This document shows, one piece after another, positions 23,631 through 32,041 of a DNA stretch of 64,000 nt. Origin of the DNA: Notamacropus eugenii (Eukaryota; Chordata; Mammalia; Diprotodontia; Macropodidae); contig NC_092878.1 in NCBI RefSeq assembly GCF_028372415.1, forward strand, positions 1,371,501 through 1,435,500. The letters run 5' to 3'. Every line of letters starts with the position of its first letter. The stretch's first letter is position 1. A program made the position numbers and the translations under genes. Below the pieces are notes generated by a model. That model was not told the DNA's origin. It saw only the letters and a program-made list of their open reading frames with translations, and did no database searches.

Positions 23631-25742
23631 TTTTCTTAATTTTTCCCCCAAGTACATGTAAAAATAACTTTAACATTCTTTCTACCCTCAAATTCTGAGT
23701 TCCAAATTCGCTCCTTCCTCCCCTCTTCGGGAAGGCAAGCAATTTGACATAGGTTATACATGTGTAGTAATGCAAAACGTTTCTATGTAAGTCTTCCTAT
23801 GAAAGAAAACACAGACAAAAACACATACAAGAAAAATAAAGAAAGAAAAATGCTCTCTATTCAGGCTCTACCAGTTCTTTCTCTGGAGATGGATACCTAT
23901 CATAATAAGTCCTACAGAATGGTCTTGGATCGTTGTATTTTGGAGAATAGCTAAATTATTCGTAGTAGATCATCACACAATATTGCTGCTGCTGTGCACA
24001 ATGTTCTGGTTCTGCTCATTTCACTTTGCATCGGTTCATGTAAGTCTTTCCATATTTTTTCTGAGAGCATCCTGCTCATCATTTCTTAAAACGCAATAGT
24101 ACTCCATGACAATCATATAGACAACAACTTGTTTAACCATTTCCCAATTGATGGACATCGCCTCAATGTCCAATTCTTTGCTAGCATTAAAAGAACTGCT
24201 ATAAATATTTTTGTACACATCGATCCTTTTCCTTTTTGTTTTTAAATCTCTTTAGGATACAAACCTAGTAGTGGTATTGCTTGGTCAAAGGGTATTCATG
24301 GTTTTTTATCCCTTTAGACATAGTTCCAAACTGCTCTCCAGAATGCCTGAACCAGGATACAACTTGACCACTAGTACATTAGTGTTTTAATCTTCTCACA
24401 TTTGTCATTTTCCTTTTCTGTCATATTAGCCAATCTGACAAGTGTGAGGTAATAACTCAGAGTTATTTTAATTTTCATTTCTCTCATCAGTGGTGATTTA
24501 GAGCATAGATAGCTTTGATCATTTTGTCTGAAAAGTACCTGTTCATATCCTTTGGTCATTTATCAATTGAGGAATGACTCTTATTTCTATAAATTTGACT
24601 CAGTTTTTTTATGTTTGAGAAGTGAAGTCTTTATCAGAGAAACTCATTGTAAAAATTTTTTCACAGTAATGATTGTTAACTATATATTTCTTTTCATCCT
24701 ATTTCTCCATTGTTTATCCTACTCTCTCTTCTTTTACCCTATTCATTCTCAAAAATGTTTTACTTCTGACTTTTACCCCCCCCAACTGCCCTCCCTTCTA
24801 TCTGCCCTCTTCCACCCTCCCTTCTTTTCTTATCCCTTTCCCTTCCTATTTTCCTGTATTGCAAGATAGATGTCTACACCCAACTGAGTGTGCATATAGT
24901 TCCCTCTTTGAGCTAATCTTGATGAAAACAAGTTTCATGTGCTCCCCTCACCACTTCCTCAATTTCCCCCTCCACTGTCAAATCTCTTTCAGGCCTGTTT
25001 TATGTCAGATAATTTATCTCATTCTACCTCTCCCTTTCCCCTTCTCCAAGAGTGTTCTTCTTTCTCATCCTTAATTTCTTATCATACCATCACATTCAAT
25101 TTACACCTCTGCTTTCTATGTGTACTCCTTCTAACTGCTCTAGTAATGAGGAAGTTTCTAAGAGTTATGAATATCATTTTCCCATGTAGGAATATAAACA
25201 CATCTATTATGATTTCTCTTTCCTGTTTACCTTTTTGTACTTCTTTGATATCTCGTATCTGAAGGTAAAATTTTCTATGCAGCCTGGTCTATTCATCAGG
25301 AAAATTTGAAACTCCTCTGTTTCACTGAATGTCCATTTCTTCCCCCTGAAGGATTATATTCAGTTTTGCTGGGTAGGTCAGTTTTGATTATAATCCTAGC
25401 TCTTTTCCCCTCTAGAATATCATATTCTAAGCCCTCTGATCCTTTAATGTACAAGCTGCTAAATCTTGTATTATCTTGACTGTAGTTCCATGATATTTGA
25501 ATTGTTTCTTTTTGGCTGCTTTCAGGATTTTCTCTTTGATCTGAGAGGTCTGGAATTTGGCTACAATACTCCTGGGAGTTTTCTTTTTGGGATCTCTTTC
25601 AGGAGGTAATGGGAAGAGTCTTTCAATTTCTATATCATCTTCTGGTTATAGAATATCAGGGTAATTTTCCTTGATAATTTCTTGAAAGATGATATCTAGG
25701 CTCTTTTTTTGATCATGACTTTTGAGTAGTCCAATAATTCTT

Positions 25743-25993
25743 TTTTCTCTTGAAATTATATGTATTTTTAAAATATATTCATTTTATTTCTTTTTAATGC
25801 TCTACAATCACTCCCATAAAACTTAGATTTTTCCCCCTACCTACCCCCCCATTCCCCTCCCCAAGACAGCATACAATTCTATATAGTACCTACACATACA
25901 TTCCTATTGAATACATTTTCACTATAGTCATGCTGTGTAGAAGAACTAAAATAAATGGGAGAAATCATATAACAAACCAAAACATAAGGTGCG

Positions 25994-26043
<50 letters not shown>

Positions 26044-26596
26044 TGATCTGCTACATTCTGTGACTGAATTCCATAGTTCTTTCACTGAATGTGGAAGGCA
26101 TTTTGCCTTAGAAATCCACCACTGGGATTTTTTTTTTTTAATAAGTTCTTGCATTATTATGAAATTCCAAGTCTACCAGAAAAAACTCTTGCACACTGTG
26201 GTTGTTGCTGTGCACAAAGTTCTCCTGGTTCTGCTCCTTTCACTCAGCATCAGATCATATAAGTCCTTCCAGGCCTCTCTGAAGTCTTCTTGTTCATCAT
26301 TTCTTATGGCGCAATAGTACTCCATTACATTCATATACCATAGTTTATTCAGCCATTCCCCAATGGATGGGCATCCCCTTGATTTCCCGTTTTTGGCCAC
26401 TACAAAGAGTGCTGCTATAAATATTTTTGTACATGTGGGACCCTTTCCCATTTTTATGATCTCTTGAGGATACAGTCCTAGAAGTGATATTGCTGGGTCA
26501 AAGGGCATGCACATTTTTGTAGTCCTTTTGGCATAGTTCCAAACCACTCTTCAGAATGGTTGGATGAGCTCACAGCTCTACCAACAATGAATTAGT
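25743..26596 (-). mobile_element. 5'-truncated L1 inserted in the HAL1, with target-site duplication
   Basis: Flanked by tagtccaataattctt at 25727-25742 and 26597-26612, identical 16-mers. On -, it encodes the end of L1 ORF2; a 124-codon open stretch (26173-26547) includes DPAISLLGLYPQE, FIAALFVVAKNGKSRGCPSI, LWYMNVMEYYCAIRNDEQED and LSERSRTRR. A 3' UTR and T-rich (A-tail) left end follow. It is younger than its HAL1 host. Confidence 0.92.
25991..26041 (+). repeat. (CA)n microsatellite in the L1 3' UTR
   Basis: gcgtgcgcgc followed by about 20 perfect AC units. Confidence 0.97.
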
Positions 26597-27415
26597 TAGT
26601 CCAATAATTCTTAAATGATCTCTCCTGGATCTATTTTCTAGATCATTATTCTTCTAATGAGATAATTCACATTTTCTTCTATTTTTTTCATTTTTTAAAT
26701 TTTGGTTTGTTGTTTTTTTTTGATGTCTCATAAAGTCATTAGTTTTCACTTGCTGAATTCTAATTTTAAGAAATTATTCTCTTCAGTGAGTTTTTTTTTT
26801 TACCTCCTTTTCCATTTGGTCAATTCTACTTTTTAAGGAATTCTCTTCAGTGAATTTTTGTATATCTTTTTCCATTTGGCCAGTTCTGTTTTTCAAGGCA
26901 TTTGTGTGCCTGTTTTAATATTGGGTTTATTCTGGCTTTTTTAAGGTGTTATTTTTCTTCATTTTTTTGTGCCTCCTTTATCAAACTATTGACTTTTTTC
27001 ATTATTTTCTTATGTCACTCTCATTTCTTTTCCCACTTTTTCCTCTACTTCTCTTATTTTATTTTTAAAATACTTTTTGAGTTCTTCAGTGGTCTGAGAC
27101 CAATTCATACTTTTCTTTGAGGTCTGGAAACTGGCAGTGCTGCCACAGATTCATTTGCTACATGGCCTGCTCTTGGTTTGCTGGGAGTTGGTCTGCCCTG
27201 GTGTGGCCTGTGGTCCTCTCTCACCCTGGTACAATAGACCTTTCCTGTTGAGCTTCTAAGTTGTCTTTGACTGGAAAATTGTTTCACTCTGTTTTTTTGT
27301 GGATTCTACTGCTCCAGAATTTGTTTAGAGTGATTATTTAAAGGGATTTGGAGGAGAGCTCAGGACCGTGTCTGCCTTTACTCTGCCATCTTGGCTGCCT
27401 TCCCCCCTCACCATT

Positions 27416-27535
27416 TTAAGTGATTTGTACAAAGTTACACCATGAGTAAATGTAAAATGTGGCATGTTGAACCCAGGTTTTCTTGACTTCATAGTAAGCT
27501 TTCTAACTACTATGCCATACTGTCTCTTTTTGCCT
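27416..27535 (-). mobile_element. Right part of the SINE split by HAL1
   Basis: ttaagtgatttgtacaaagt, then gttgaacccaggttttcttg and actatgccatactgtctct: the tRNA head of a core-SINE in antisense. Joins the part ending at 23630. Confidence 0.75.
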
Positions 27536-27589
27536 AATATGTTACTGGTGCTTAAAAATATTTGTTAAATTGAATTGAAAGCACTTTTC

Positions 27590-27760
27590 TGTAATTACTC
27601 CATTTAGTCTTTACAGACACATTGTGAAATACATATTTTACAGATGAGGAAACTGAGGCACAAAGAGATCATGCACCTATTTAACCCAAGTTTACAGAAG
27701 TAGTCTAAACTTGAGCTGAGTCAAGTCAAATCTCCTGACTACTAGTCCAATGCTCTTGCT
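27590..27760 (-). repeat. MIR-type SINE
   Basis: catattttacagatgaggaa, actgaggcacaaagagatca, then a weaker end. Antisense MIR. Confidence 0.8.
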
Positions 27761-28099
27761 AGAAGAATAGGAAAGGTCAAGTGGAGCTGGGGTGGTGGTG
27801 TAAATATAGAAACCAACTGAATTCTTTGGGGTTCTTCCTCGAATTCCATGGAAACCTTCTGTGTCTCCAAAAATGTTGTATAGCTTATAGACAAAACGGA
27901 AAGATGAAGGATATTTATTTTTTAGTCTGTGATTTGCCTCTGTATTAGCCCACCCCACCATGAGGACAAAATTGCTGAATAGTTGAAATTTTAAACCATA
28001 ATTATGTAATAGTTCTTCCTCTTTCATGTTTTCTTTTTGTTATGGTAACTTTTCAATAGATTCCAAGAAACAGAGACTTTAATAGATGTGGGTTACTTT
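27761..28099. other. Nothing recognised
   Basis: About 340 bases; a 111-codon frame on - (27692-28027) has no known motif. Confidence 0.4.
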
Positions 28100-28310
28100 G
28101 AGGGCTCTATCCTTGCCCCCTTCTCTCTGACACTGCTACCCCTCTAGTCTCCAAGCTCATCAACTTAGGCTTGGAACACTGATTGAAATAACCTGCCTCT
28201 TGGTCTCCCTGACTTGTCTCTCCCCACTTTAGTCCATTGTTGACTTTCCTGTCAAAGTGATCTTCCTAAAATGCAGGTCCAGTCACATATGATACCCCTA
28301 CTGATACCCC
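28100..28310 (+). mobile_element. L2 ORF fragment
   Basis: cctgcctcttggtctccctg, then gtcaaagtgatcttcctaaa and atgcaggtccagtcacatat match the L2 sense sequence. Confidence 0.75.
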
Positions 28311-28344
28311 TACTGATGAGAACCACTTGTTCCAAGGGCAGTGA

Positions 28345-28525
28345 AGGCGTCTGTCAGACACAAAAGACACCAAGGTCATCTACTCCCTCCCAGGCCATTG
28401 ACAGTCATCCTGAATTTTGTCTTTGCCTTTGGACTTAGATGACTGGAGGAGACAGTGAGGCTGATGACTTTATGTAACTCTGCCTCACTTAAATCTATTC
28501 ACGCGCAATTCCCGATGACCTTGAA
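28345..28525 (+). mobile_element. SINE body fragment
   Basis: gccattgacagtcatcctga, tgactggaggagacagtgag and gctgatgactttatgtaact: same body as in the composite SINE, degraded. Confidence 0.6.
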
Positions 28526-28689
28526 GGGCTGTGCTTTCTCTTTGTGTTCTGGGTTATCAAGAGTAGATCTCGGCCTCAGAAAACACCCTCACTAAGGTGG
28601 CCAGATTTGTTTCTCTTATTCTTACTCACTGACAATCTACGATTTGTTGGGTAGCCCTTGATTTTCCTGGGGGAACTGTTCTGATAAGT

Positions 28690-29340
28690 TAATCACTAGT
28701 TAATCACATTTGCTAAGTACCTGCAAGGTGACCACTCTTTGGCTACACAAAGCCAAAAGTGAGAGTTTCTACCTTCAAAGAGTTTCCATTCCATTAGGGA
28801 TTTTTTTTTTTTTATTAAAGGGACCCTCCCTTGAGTAACTTAAAGAAGCCTATTCATCGAATGGGTGTATCTCACTCAAACAAAGATTGTGATAAGATCT
28901 AAGCCGGAAAGGGCCAGGATCTCACATTGCCTCCAGGGTCATTTCCAGTCCTGATTAAGCCTGATTAGGCCCCTGGACCCAGATGGCTCAGAAGAAAGTG
29001 AGGCTGGTGACCTTGCCCAGCCCTCGCTCACTCAAATCAAAGTCAACTTCAAGTCGTCATCATCTTGATGTCGTGGTCCTCTTTGAGAATGAAGGACAAA
29101 CTCAACAACAATTTCATTGGGGGATAAAAAATATTCACAGTTAAACAAGCACAGGCTCCATACAGAATAAACACAGCAATTTGGGAAGCTAAGGTCTCTT
29201 GAAGGACAGGTCCCTCGAGATGAGTTTTGGAGGGATCCAGGGATTCTAGGAAGGCAAAGGTGAGGCAGGAGAGCATTCCAGGCATTTGGAGAAGCGCAGA
29301 GTAGTAAGTAGAATGCGATATGAGGAACGGCTAGGAGTCC
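28690..29340 (-). mobile_element. L2 fragment with a SINE inside
   Basis: Before the SINE: ttgctaagtacctgcaaggt and accttcaaagagtttccatt (L2 3' end). After it: ggtgaggcaggagagcattc then caggcatttggagaa (further along antisense L2). Confidence 0.65.
28885..29112 (+). mobile_element. SINE body copy inside L2
   Basis: agggtcatttccagtcctga, ctggacccagatggctcaga, gtgaggctggtgaccttgcc, cgtggtcctctttgagaatg, aaggacaaactcaacaac. It lies just upstream of the CpG island. Confidence 0.85.
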
Positions 29341-29814
29341 TCCGGGCCGTCCCTGCCCTAGGGGCGATCATTCCTTCGTCCCAGGGAGCTGCTGCCTTCA
29401 GGGACTGAGCTGGAGGGCCCAGTTCTCTAATCCCTCTCCCTGCCTTCCTAGGAAGAACACAGCGATCTGAGCCGTTAATGACTCGGTTGTGGGACCAGCG
29501 GAAGGTTCGTTTTCTGCCTTAGGCTCAGCGGGCCGGGGCCTTCGTGCTGCTCCAGGCATTCAGGACCAGATCGTTATCACGATGGAGAGAATGCCCGCTT
29601 CTGAGGTCGGTCTGTGCGGGTCAGCCGCCCGCCCCGCACCCGGCCACACACAAGCCAATGCGGCTCCTTAGCGCGGACGAGGGTGTAGACAAAGGGATCG
29701 GGGGGAGGGTGGTGGAGACGAGGAAGCCGGGGAGCGCTGTCCTAGGTGGCCGGTCACAGCCTGGGACGTCACTGCGGGGACAGCTCTAATCCGAGCCCGA
29801 GGCGGGCCGGATGA

Positions 29815-29960
29815 GGAGGCCTTGGACCTGAGTTCGAATTCGGGACCGAGGGCGGACCTCCCGGGCCTGGCGAGCGGAACCGTCCGTTCGCCTCTGCCCG
29901 GCCCGGCCCTCTCAGCTTCGGTTAAACAAATGGACCTAACGTCCCCTCACTCGGAGCTCG
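29815..29960 (+). repeat. Probable CpG-rich SINE remnant inside the promoter island
   Basis: The stretch has the order of landmarks of the marsupial core-SINE: ctgagttcgaattcggg (RNA polymerase III B-box region), then gttcgcctctgc, then ctcagcttcggttaaac, comparable to the usual cctcagtttcctcatctgtaaaat part. CpGs are retained, as expected for unmethylated DNA. Similarity is moderate, so this is an inference. Confidence 0.45.
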
Positions 29961-30079
29961 GCTCTTCGGGGGGAGTTCAGAAGGTCGCGGTCCCCCCGCC
30001 CCGCCCCTCCCCCGCCGGGCTGTCAGAGAGGATTAAGCGCAGGGCGAGATAAGCTCGGCCCGAGGCCGGGAAGGGCCGA

Positions 30080-30100
30080 TGACGTAACGTCGCCCCGCCC
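30080..30100 (+). promoter_or_regulatory. CRE/ATF-like site with adjacent GC box
   Basis: TGACGTAA at 30080-30087 matches the CREB/ATF core. It lies in an 11 bp near-palindrome, GACGT-A-ACGTC (30081-30091), and is followed at once by a CGCCCCGCCC box. The arrangement is about 490 bp upstream of the start codon inside the CpG island. This is a motif match only; binding is inferred. Confidence 0.5.
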
Positions 30101-30134
30101 ACGCCCCGGCCCGCAGATCCCAGGGAACTCCCGC

Positions 30135-30188
30135 ATGGATGCGCGCGCAGTCGCCGGGCCGAGGGAGGGAGGACTAGCGGGTGCCTGA
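30135..30188 (+). other. Possible upstream ORF, 17 codons, in the DMXL2 5' leader
   Basis: ATG at 30135 opens a 17-codon frame (MDARAVAGPREGGLAGA) ending TGA, about 385 bases before the DMXL2 start and not overlapping it. A second ATG at 30139 is in another frame. It matters only if transcription begins upstream of 30135, which the sequence does not show. Confidence 0.3.
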
Positions 30189-30411
30189 AGCGCGTGCCCG
30201 CGAGGAAAGGGGAGGGGGTCGCCCGGCGCTCCCGGCGGCGGCGCGCGCGCCCGAGGCCTGCCTTCCCCCGCCCCCTCTGCGGTCGCGCGCTCCGGACGGG
30301 CGCACGCTGCCCCCCGCCCCGCCGCCGGGTCTGCTGCGCCGGTGCGGCAGGCGTCGGGCGCATCCGGGCATTCCCGAAGCCCAGCGGCCGTCCCGGAGGC
30401 GCGCTCCTCGG

Positions 30412-30466
30412 CGGGGGCGAGGGGGAGGGGGCGAGGCCGTGAGGAGGAGCCCGCCCCCGGTGGGGG
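30412..30466 (+). other. G-run cluster (possible G-quadruplex) in the 5' leader
   Basis: Runs of five G at 30413-30432 are closely spaced, and a further G-run follows near 30461. Four runs on the coding strand could fold as a quadruplex in DNA or in the mRNA leader. This is inferred from base runs only. Confidence 0.4.
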
Positions 30467-30510
30467 AGGCCGTCCGTGCCCTCGGTGCCCGGCGGAGCCG
30501 CCCTCGGAGC

Positions 30511-30565
30511 CCCGGCTCGGCCCGGCCCGGCCCGGCCCGGCTCGGCTCGGCTCGGCTCGGCTCGG
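30511..30565 (+). repeat. GC pentanucleotide repeat (CCCGG/CTCGG)11 in the 5' UTR
   Basis: Eleven uninterrupted 5-mers: one CCCGG, one CTCGG, four CCCGG, then five CTCGG. The tract ends 8 bases before the DMXL2 ATG. Read on the coding strand it would be a structured, GC-only leader segment close to the initiation codon. The number of units is likely to vary between individuals. Confidence 0.9.
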
Positions 30566-30573
30566 GGTCCGAC

Positions 30574-30660
30574 ATGCATCTGCACCAGGTCCTCACCGGG
30601 GCTGTCAATCCCGGGGACAACTGCTACTCCGTGGGCAGCGTCGGGGGTGTCCCCTTCACG
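30574..30660 (+). CDS. DMXL2: DMXL2 (Rabconnectin-3 alpha) coding exon 1, residues 1-29
   Basis: Encodes the first 29 residues, beginning MHLHQVLTGAVNPGDNCYSV. The DMXL1/DMXL2 family shares LHQVLTGAVNPGDN; from memory the second residue H and the CYSVGSV stretch point to DMXL2, since DMXL1 starts MNLHQ. The protein is a roughly 3,000-residue WD40 scaffold on synaptic and endosomal vesicles that works with WDR7 (Rabconnectin-3 beta) in regulating the V-ATPase. The ATG is chosen by homology; it has G at -3 and C at +4, a fair Kozak context. An in-frame TAG at 30175 lies upstream with no other in-frame ATG between. The exon ends in phase 0 at ACG followed by a donor gtgagc. Residue 25 is G where I remember D in human. 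The exon sits inside a CpG island. Identification is firm; orthologue versus paralogue is nearly certain. Confidence 0.97.
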
Positions 30661-30691
30661 GTGAGCGAGGCCGGGGGCGCCCCGGGAGGCT

Positions 30692-30715
30692 GGGGGCGGG
30701 GGGCGGCGGGGCGGC
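30692..30715 (+). other. G-run cluster just inside intron 1
   Basis: Closely spaced runs of 5, 6 and 4 G with GCGG spacers begin about 30 bases after the exon 1 donor. It is a candidate G-quadruplex next to a splice site. Sequence pattern only. Confidence 0.4.
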
Positions 30716-30797
30716 GTCCCCTCCCTTCTCCGCCTCCCCCGGGCGTCGTGTGGGAGAACACCCCCTTGGCGGCTCCGGGCTGCGGAGGTGCCGCGGG

Positions 30798-30833
30798 TGT
30801 GCGGGGCTGTGCGGGGCTGTGCGGGGCCGGGCG
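30798..30833 (+). repeat. Decamer tandem repeat (tgtgcggggc)
   Basis: About three and a half copies of a G-rich 10-mer in the first 200 bases of intron 1, inside the CpG island. It also contributes regular G4 runs. Confidence 0.8.
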
Positions 30834-30837
30834 GTGC

Positions 30838-30905
30838 GGGCCCGGGTTCGAATCTTGGCCTTGACTCGACCACCTGTCGGCCCCGGGCCTCCCTCACGGG
30901 GACAG
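30838..30905 (+). repeat. Probable MIR-type SINE remnant at the start of intron 1
   Basis: cccgggttcgaatcttggc matches the tRNA B-box part of MIR-type SINEs, and the following gactcgaccacctgtcggc fits the next segment (usually a gccact...agctgtgtgacc motif). It is short and CpG-rich, so confidence is limited. Confidence 0.45.
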
Positions 30906-31072
30906 GACGGGGTTGGGCTGGGATGCCAGCCCCGGGGCTCGGTTCTGGGAGCCTCCCTGCGGTGCACAGGACCTTCTTCAGTAACTGATGGAGGAACGAG
31001 CGCCCCGCTGCGGGCCCGGATAACTGAGAGGGAAAGGGCAGTCTTCAGAAACGCTCGCCCTGCGTCGGTCCG

Positions 31073-32041
31073 TCCTTCTTCCTTCCTTCCTTCCTTCCTT
31101 CCTTCCTTCCTTCCTTCCTTCCTTCCTTCCTTCCTTCCTTCCTTTCTTCCTTCCTTCCCTCCTTCCTTCCTTCCTTCCTTCCTTCCTTCCTTCCTTCCTT
31201 CCTTCCTTCCTTCCTTCCTTCCTCCTTCCTTCCTTCGTTCCTTCCTTCCTTCTGTCCTTCCCTCCTTTCCTTTGTTCCTTCCTTCCTTCCTTTTGTCCTT
31301 CCCTCCTTTCCTTCTCTCCTTCCTTCCTTCCTCCTTCCCTCCTTCCTTCCTCCTTCCCTCCTTCCTTCCTTCCCTCCTTCCCTCCTTTCTTCCTTCCCTC
31401 CCTCCCTCCCTTCCTTCCTTTTGTCCTTCCCTCCTTTCCTTCTCTCCTTCCTTCCTTCTTTCCTTCCCTCCTTTCCTTCTCTCCTTCTGTCCTTCCTTCC
31501 TTCCATCCCTCCTTCCCTCCCTCCCTCCTTCCTTCCTTCCTTCCTTTTGTCCTTCCCTCCTTTCCTTCTCTCCTTCCTTCCTTCCATCCCTCCTTCCCTC
31601 CCTCCTTCCTTCCTTCCTTCCTTCCTTCCTTCCTTCCTTCCTTCCCTTTGTCCTTCCCTCCTTTCCTTCTCTCCTTCCTTCCTTCCTTCCCTCCTTTCCT
31701 TCTCTCCTTCCTTCCTTCCTTCCTTCCCTCCTTTCCTTCTCTCCTTCCTTCCTTCTTTCCTTCCCTCCTTTCCTTCTCTCCTTCTGTCCTTCCTTCCTTC
31801 CATCCCTCCTTCCCTCCCTCCCTCCCTCCTTCCTTCCTTCCTTCCTTCCTTCCTTCCTTCCTTCCTTCCTTCCTTCCTTCCTTCCTTCCTTCCTTTTGTC
31901 CTTCCCTCCTTTCCTTCTCTCCTTCCTTCCTTCCTTCCCTCCTTTCCTTCTCTCCTTCCTTCCCTCCTTTCCTTCTCTCCTTCCTTCCTTCCCTCCTTTC
32001 CTTCTCTCCTTCCTTCCTCTTTCCTTCCTTCCTTCCTTTTT
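31073..32041 (+). repeat. (TTCC)n pyrimidine microsatellite, 969 bp
   Basis: Almost pure T/C on the + strand, dominated by TTCC units, with rare G or A breaks (ttcg, tctg, ttttgt, ccatccc). Longer perfect runs lie near 31081-31143 and 31160-31220. Some blocks recur: ttttgtccttccctcc begins at about 31291, 31419, 31545 and 31894, and the segment at 31441-31527 recurs almost unchanged 297 bases later. The long open frames across it, (SFLP)n on + and (KEGR)n on -, follow from the repeat and are not genes. Confidence 0.97.

Larger units (their letters stand above)
23631..27415 (-). mobile_element. HAL1 (ORF1-only LINE), 5' end present, with target-site duplications; split by an L1
   Basis: Flanked by ttaagtgattt at 23620-23630 and 27416-27426, both inside one SINE. 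On -, it starts near 27410 with a 5' end of the aagatggcagagtaaag type. A UTR and an ORF1 region follow; at 25480-25590 it reads PRSIVAKFQTSQIKEKIL and on to AAKKKQFKYHGTTV, the RNA-binding and C-terminal part of L1 ORF1p, then KLTYPAKLN. A roughly 600 bp purine-rich stretch follows, then directly the tail of ORF2 and a 3' UTR (to 23631). Most of ORF2 is absent. Without the inserted L1 it measures about 2.9 kb. No intact ORF remains. The shared flanks argue for one insertion and not two neighbours. Confidence 0.8.
29480..31072. promoter_or_regulatory. DMXL2: CpG island with the probable DMXL2 promoter
   Basis: CpG dinucleotides and G+C rise sharply from about 29480 and fall at the TTCC tract, in a window that is otherwise AT-rich and CpG-poor. 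The island covers the upstream DNA, the 5' UTR, exon 1 and the start of intron 1. No TATA box is evident; several CCGCCC-type GC boxes and one CRE-like site are seen near 30080-30110. Transcription probably starts between about 30100 and 30500, an inference from position only. A divergent transcript is possible but not shown. Confidence 0.85.

Noticed and set aside
24552-25262. Overlapping open frames on + rich in S, F, L and P
   Set aside because: They are the complementary strand of the purine-rich HAL1 3' UTR; composition-driven.
25991-26041. Possible regularly spaced array (CRISPR-like) among CA and TG tracts
   Set aside because: Plain dinucleotide microsatellites in a vertebrate genome; no repeat-spacer structure anywhere in the window.
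26173-26547. A 124-codon open frame on - that looks protein-like
   Set aside because: It is the tail of L1 ORF2 in a 5'-truncated insertion, not a host gene.
1-29480. Exons of the expected neighbour SCG3
   Set aside because: No stretch with recognisable secretogranin III sequence was found; in human the gene is, as I recall, tens of kilobases away and would lie outside the window.
29977-30897. A 306-codon open frame on - over exon 1
   Set aside because: Antisense to DMXL2 in a CpG island where stops are rare; proline/arginine/glycine-rich with no domain. A divergent transcript would be non-coding.
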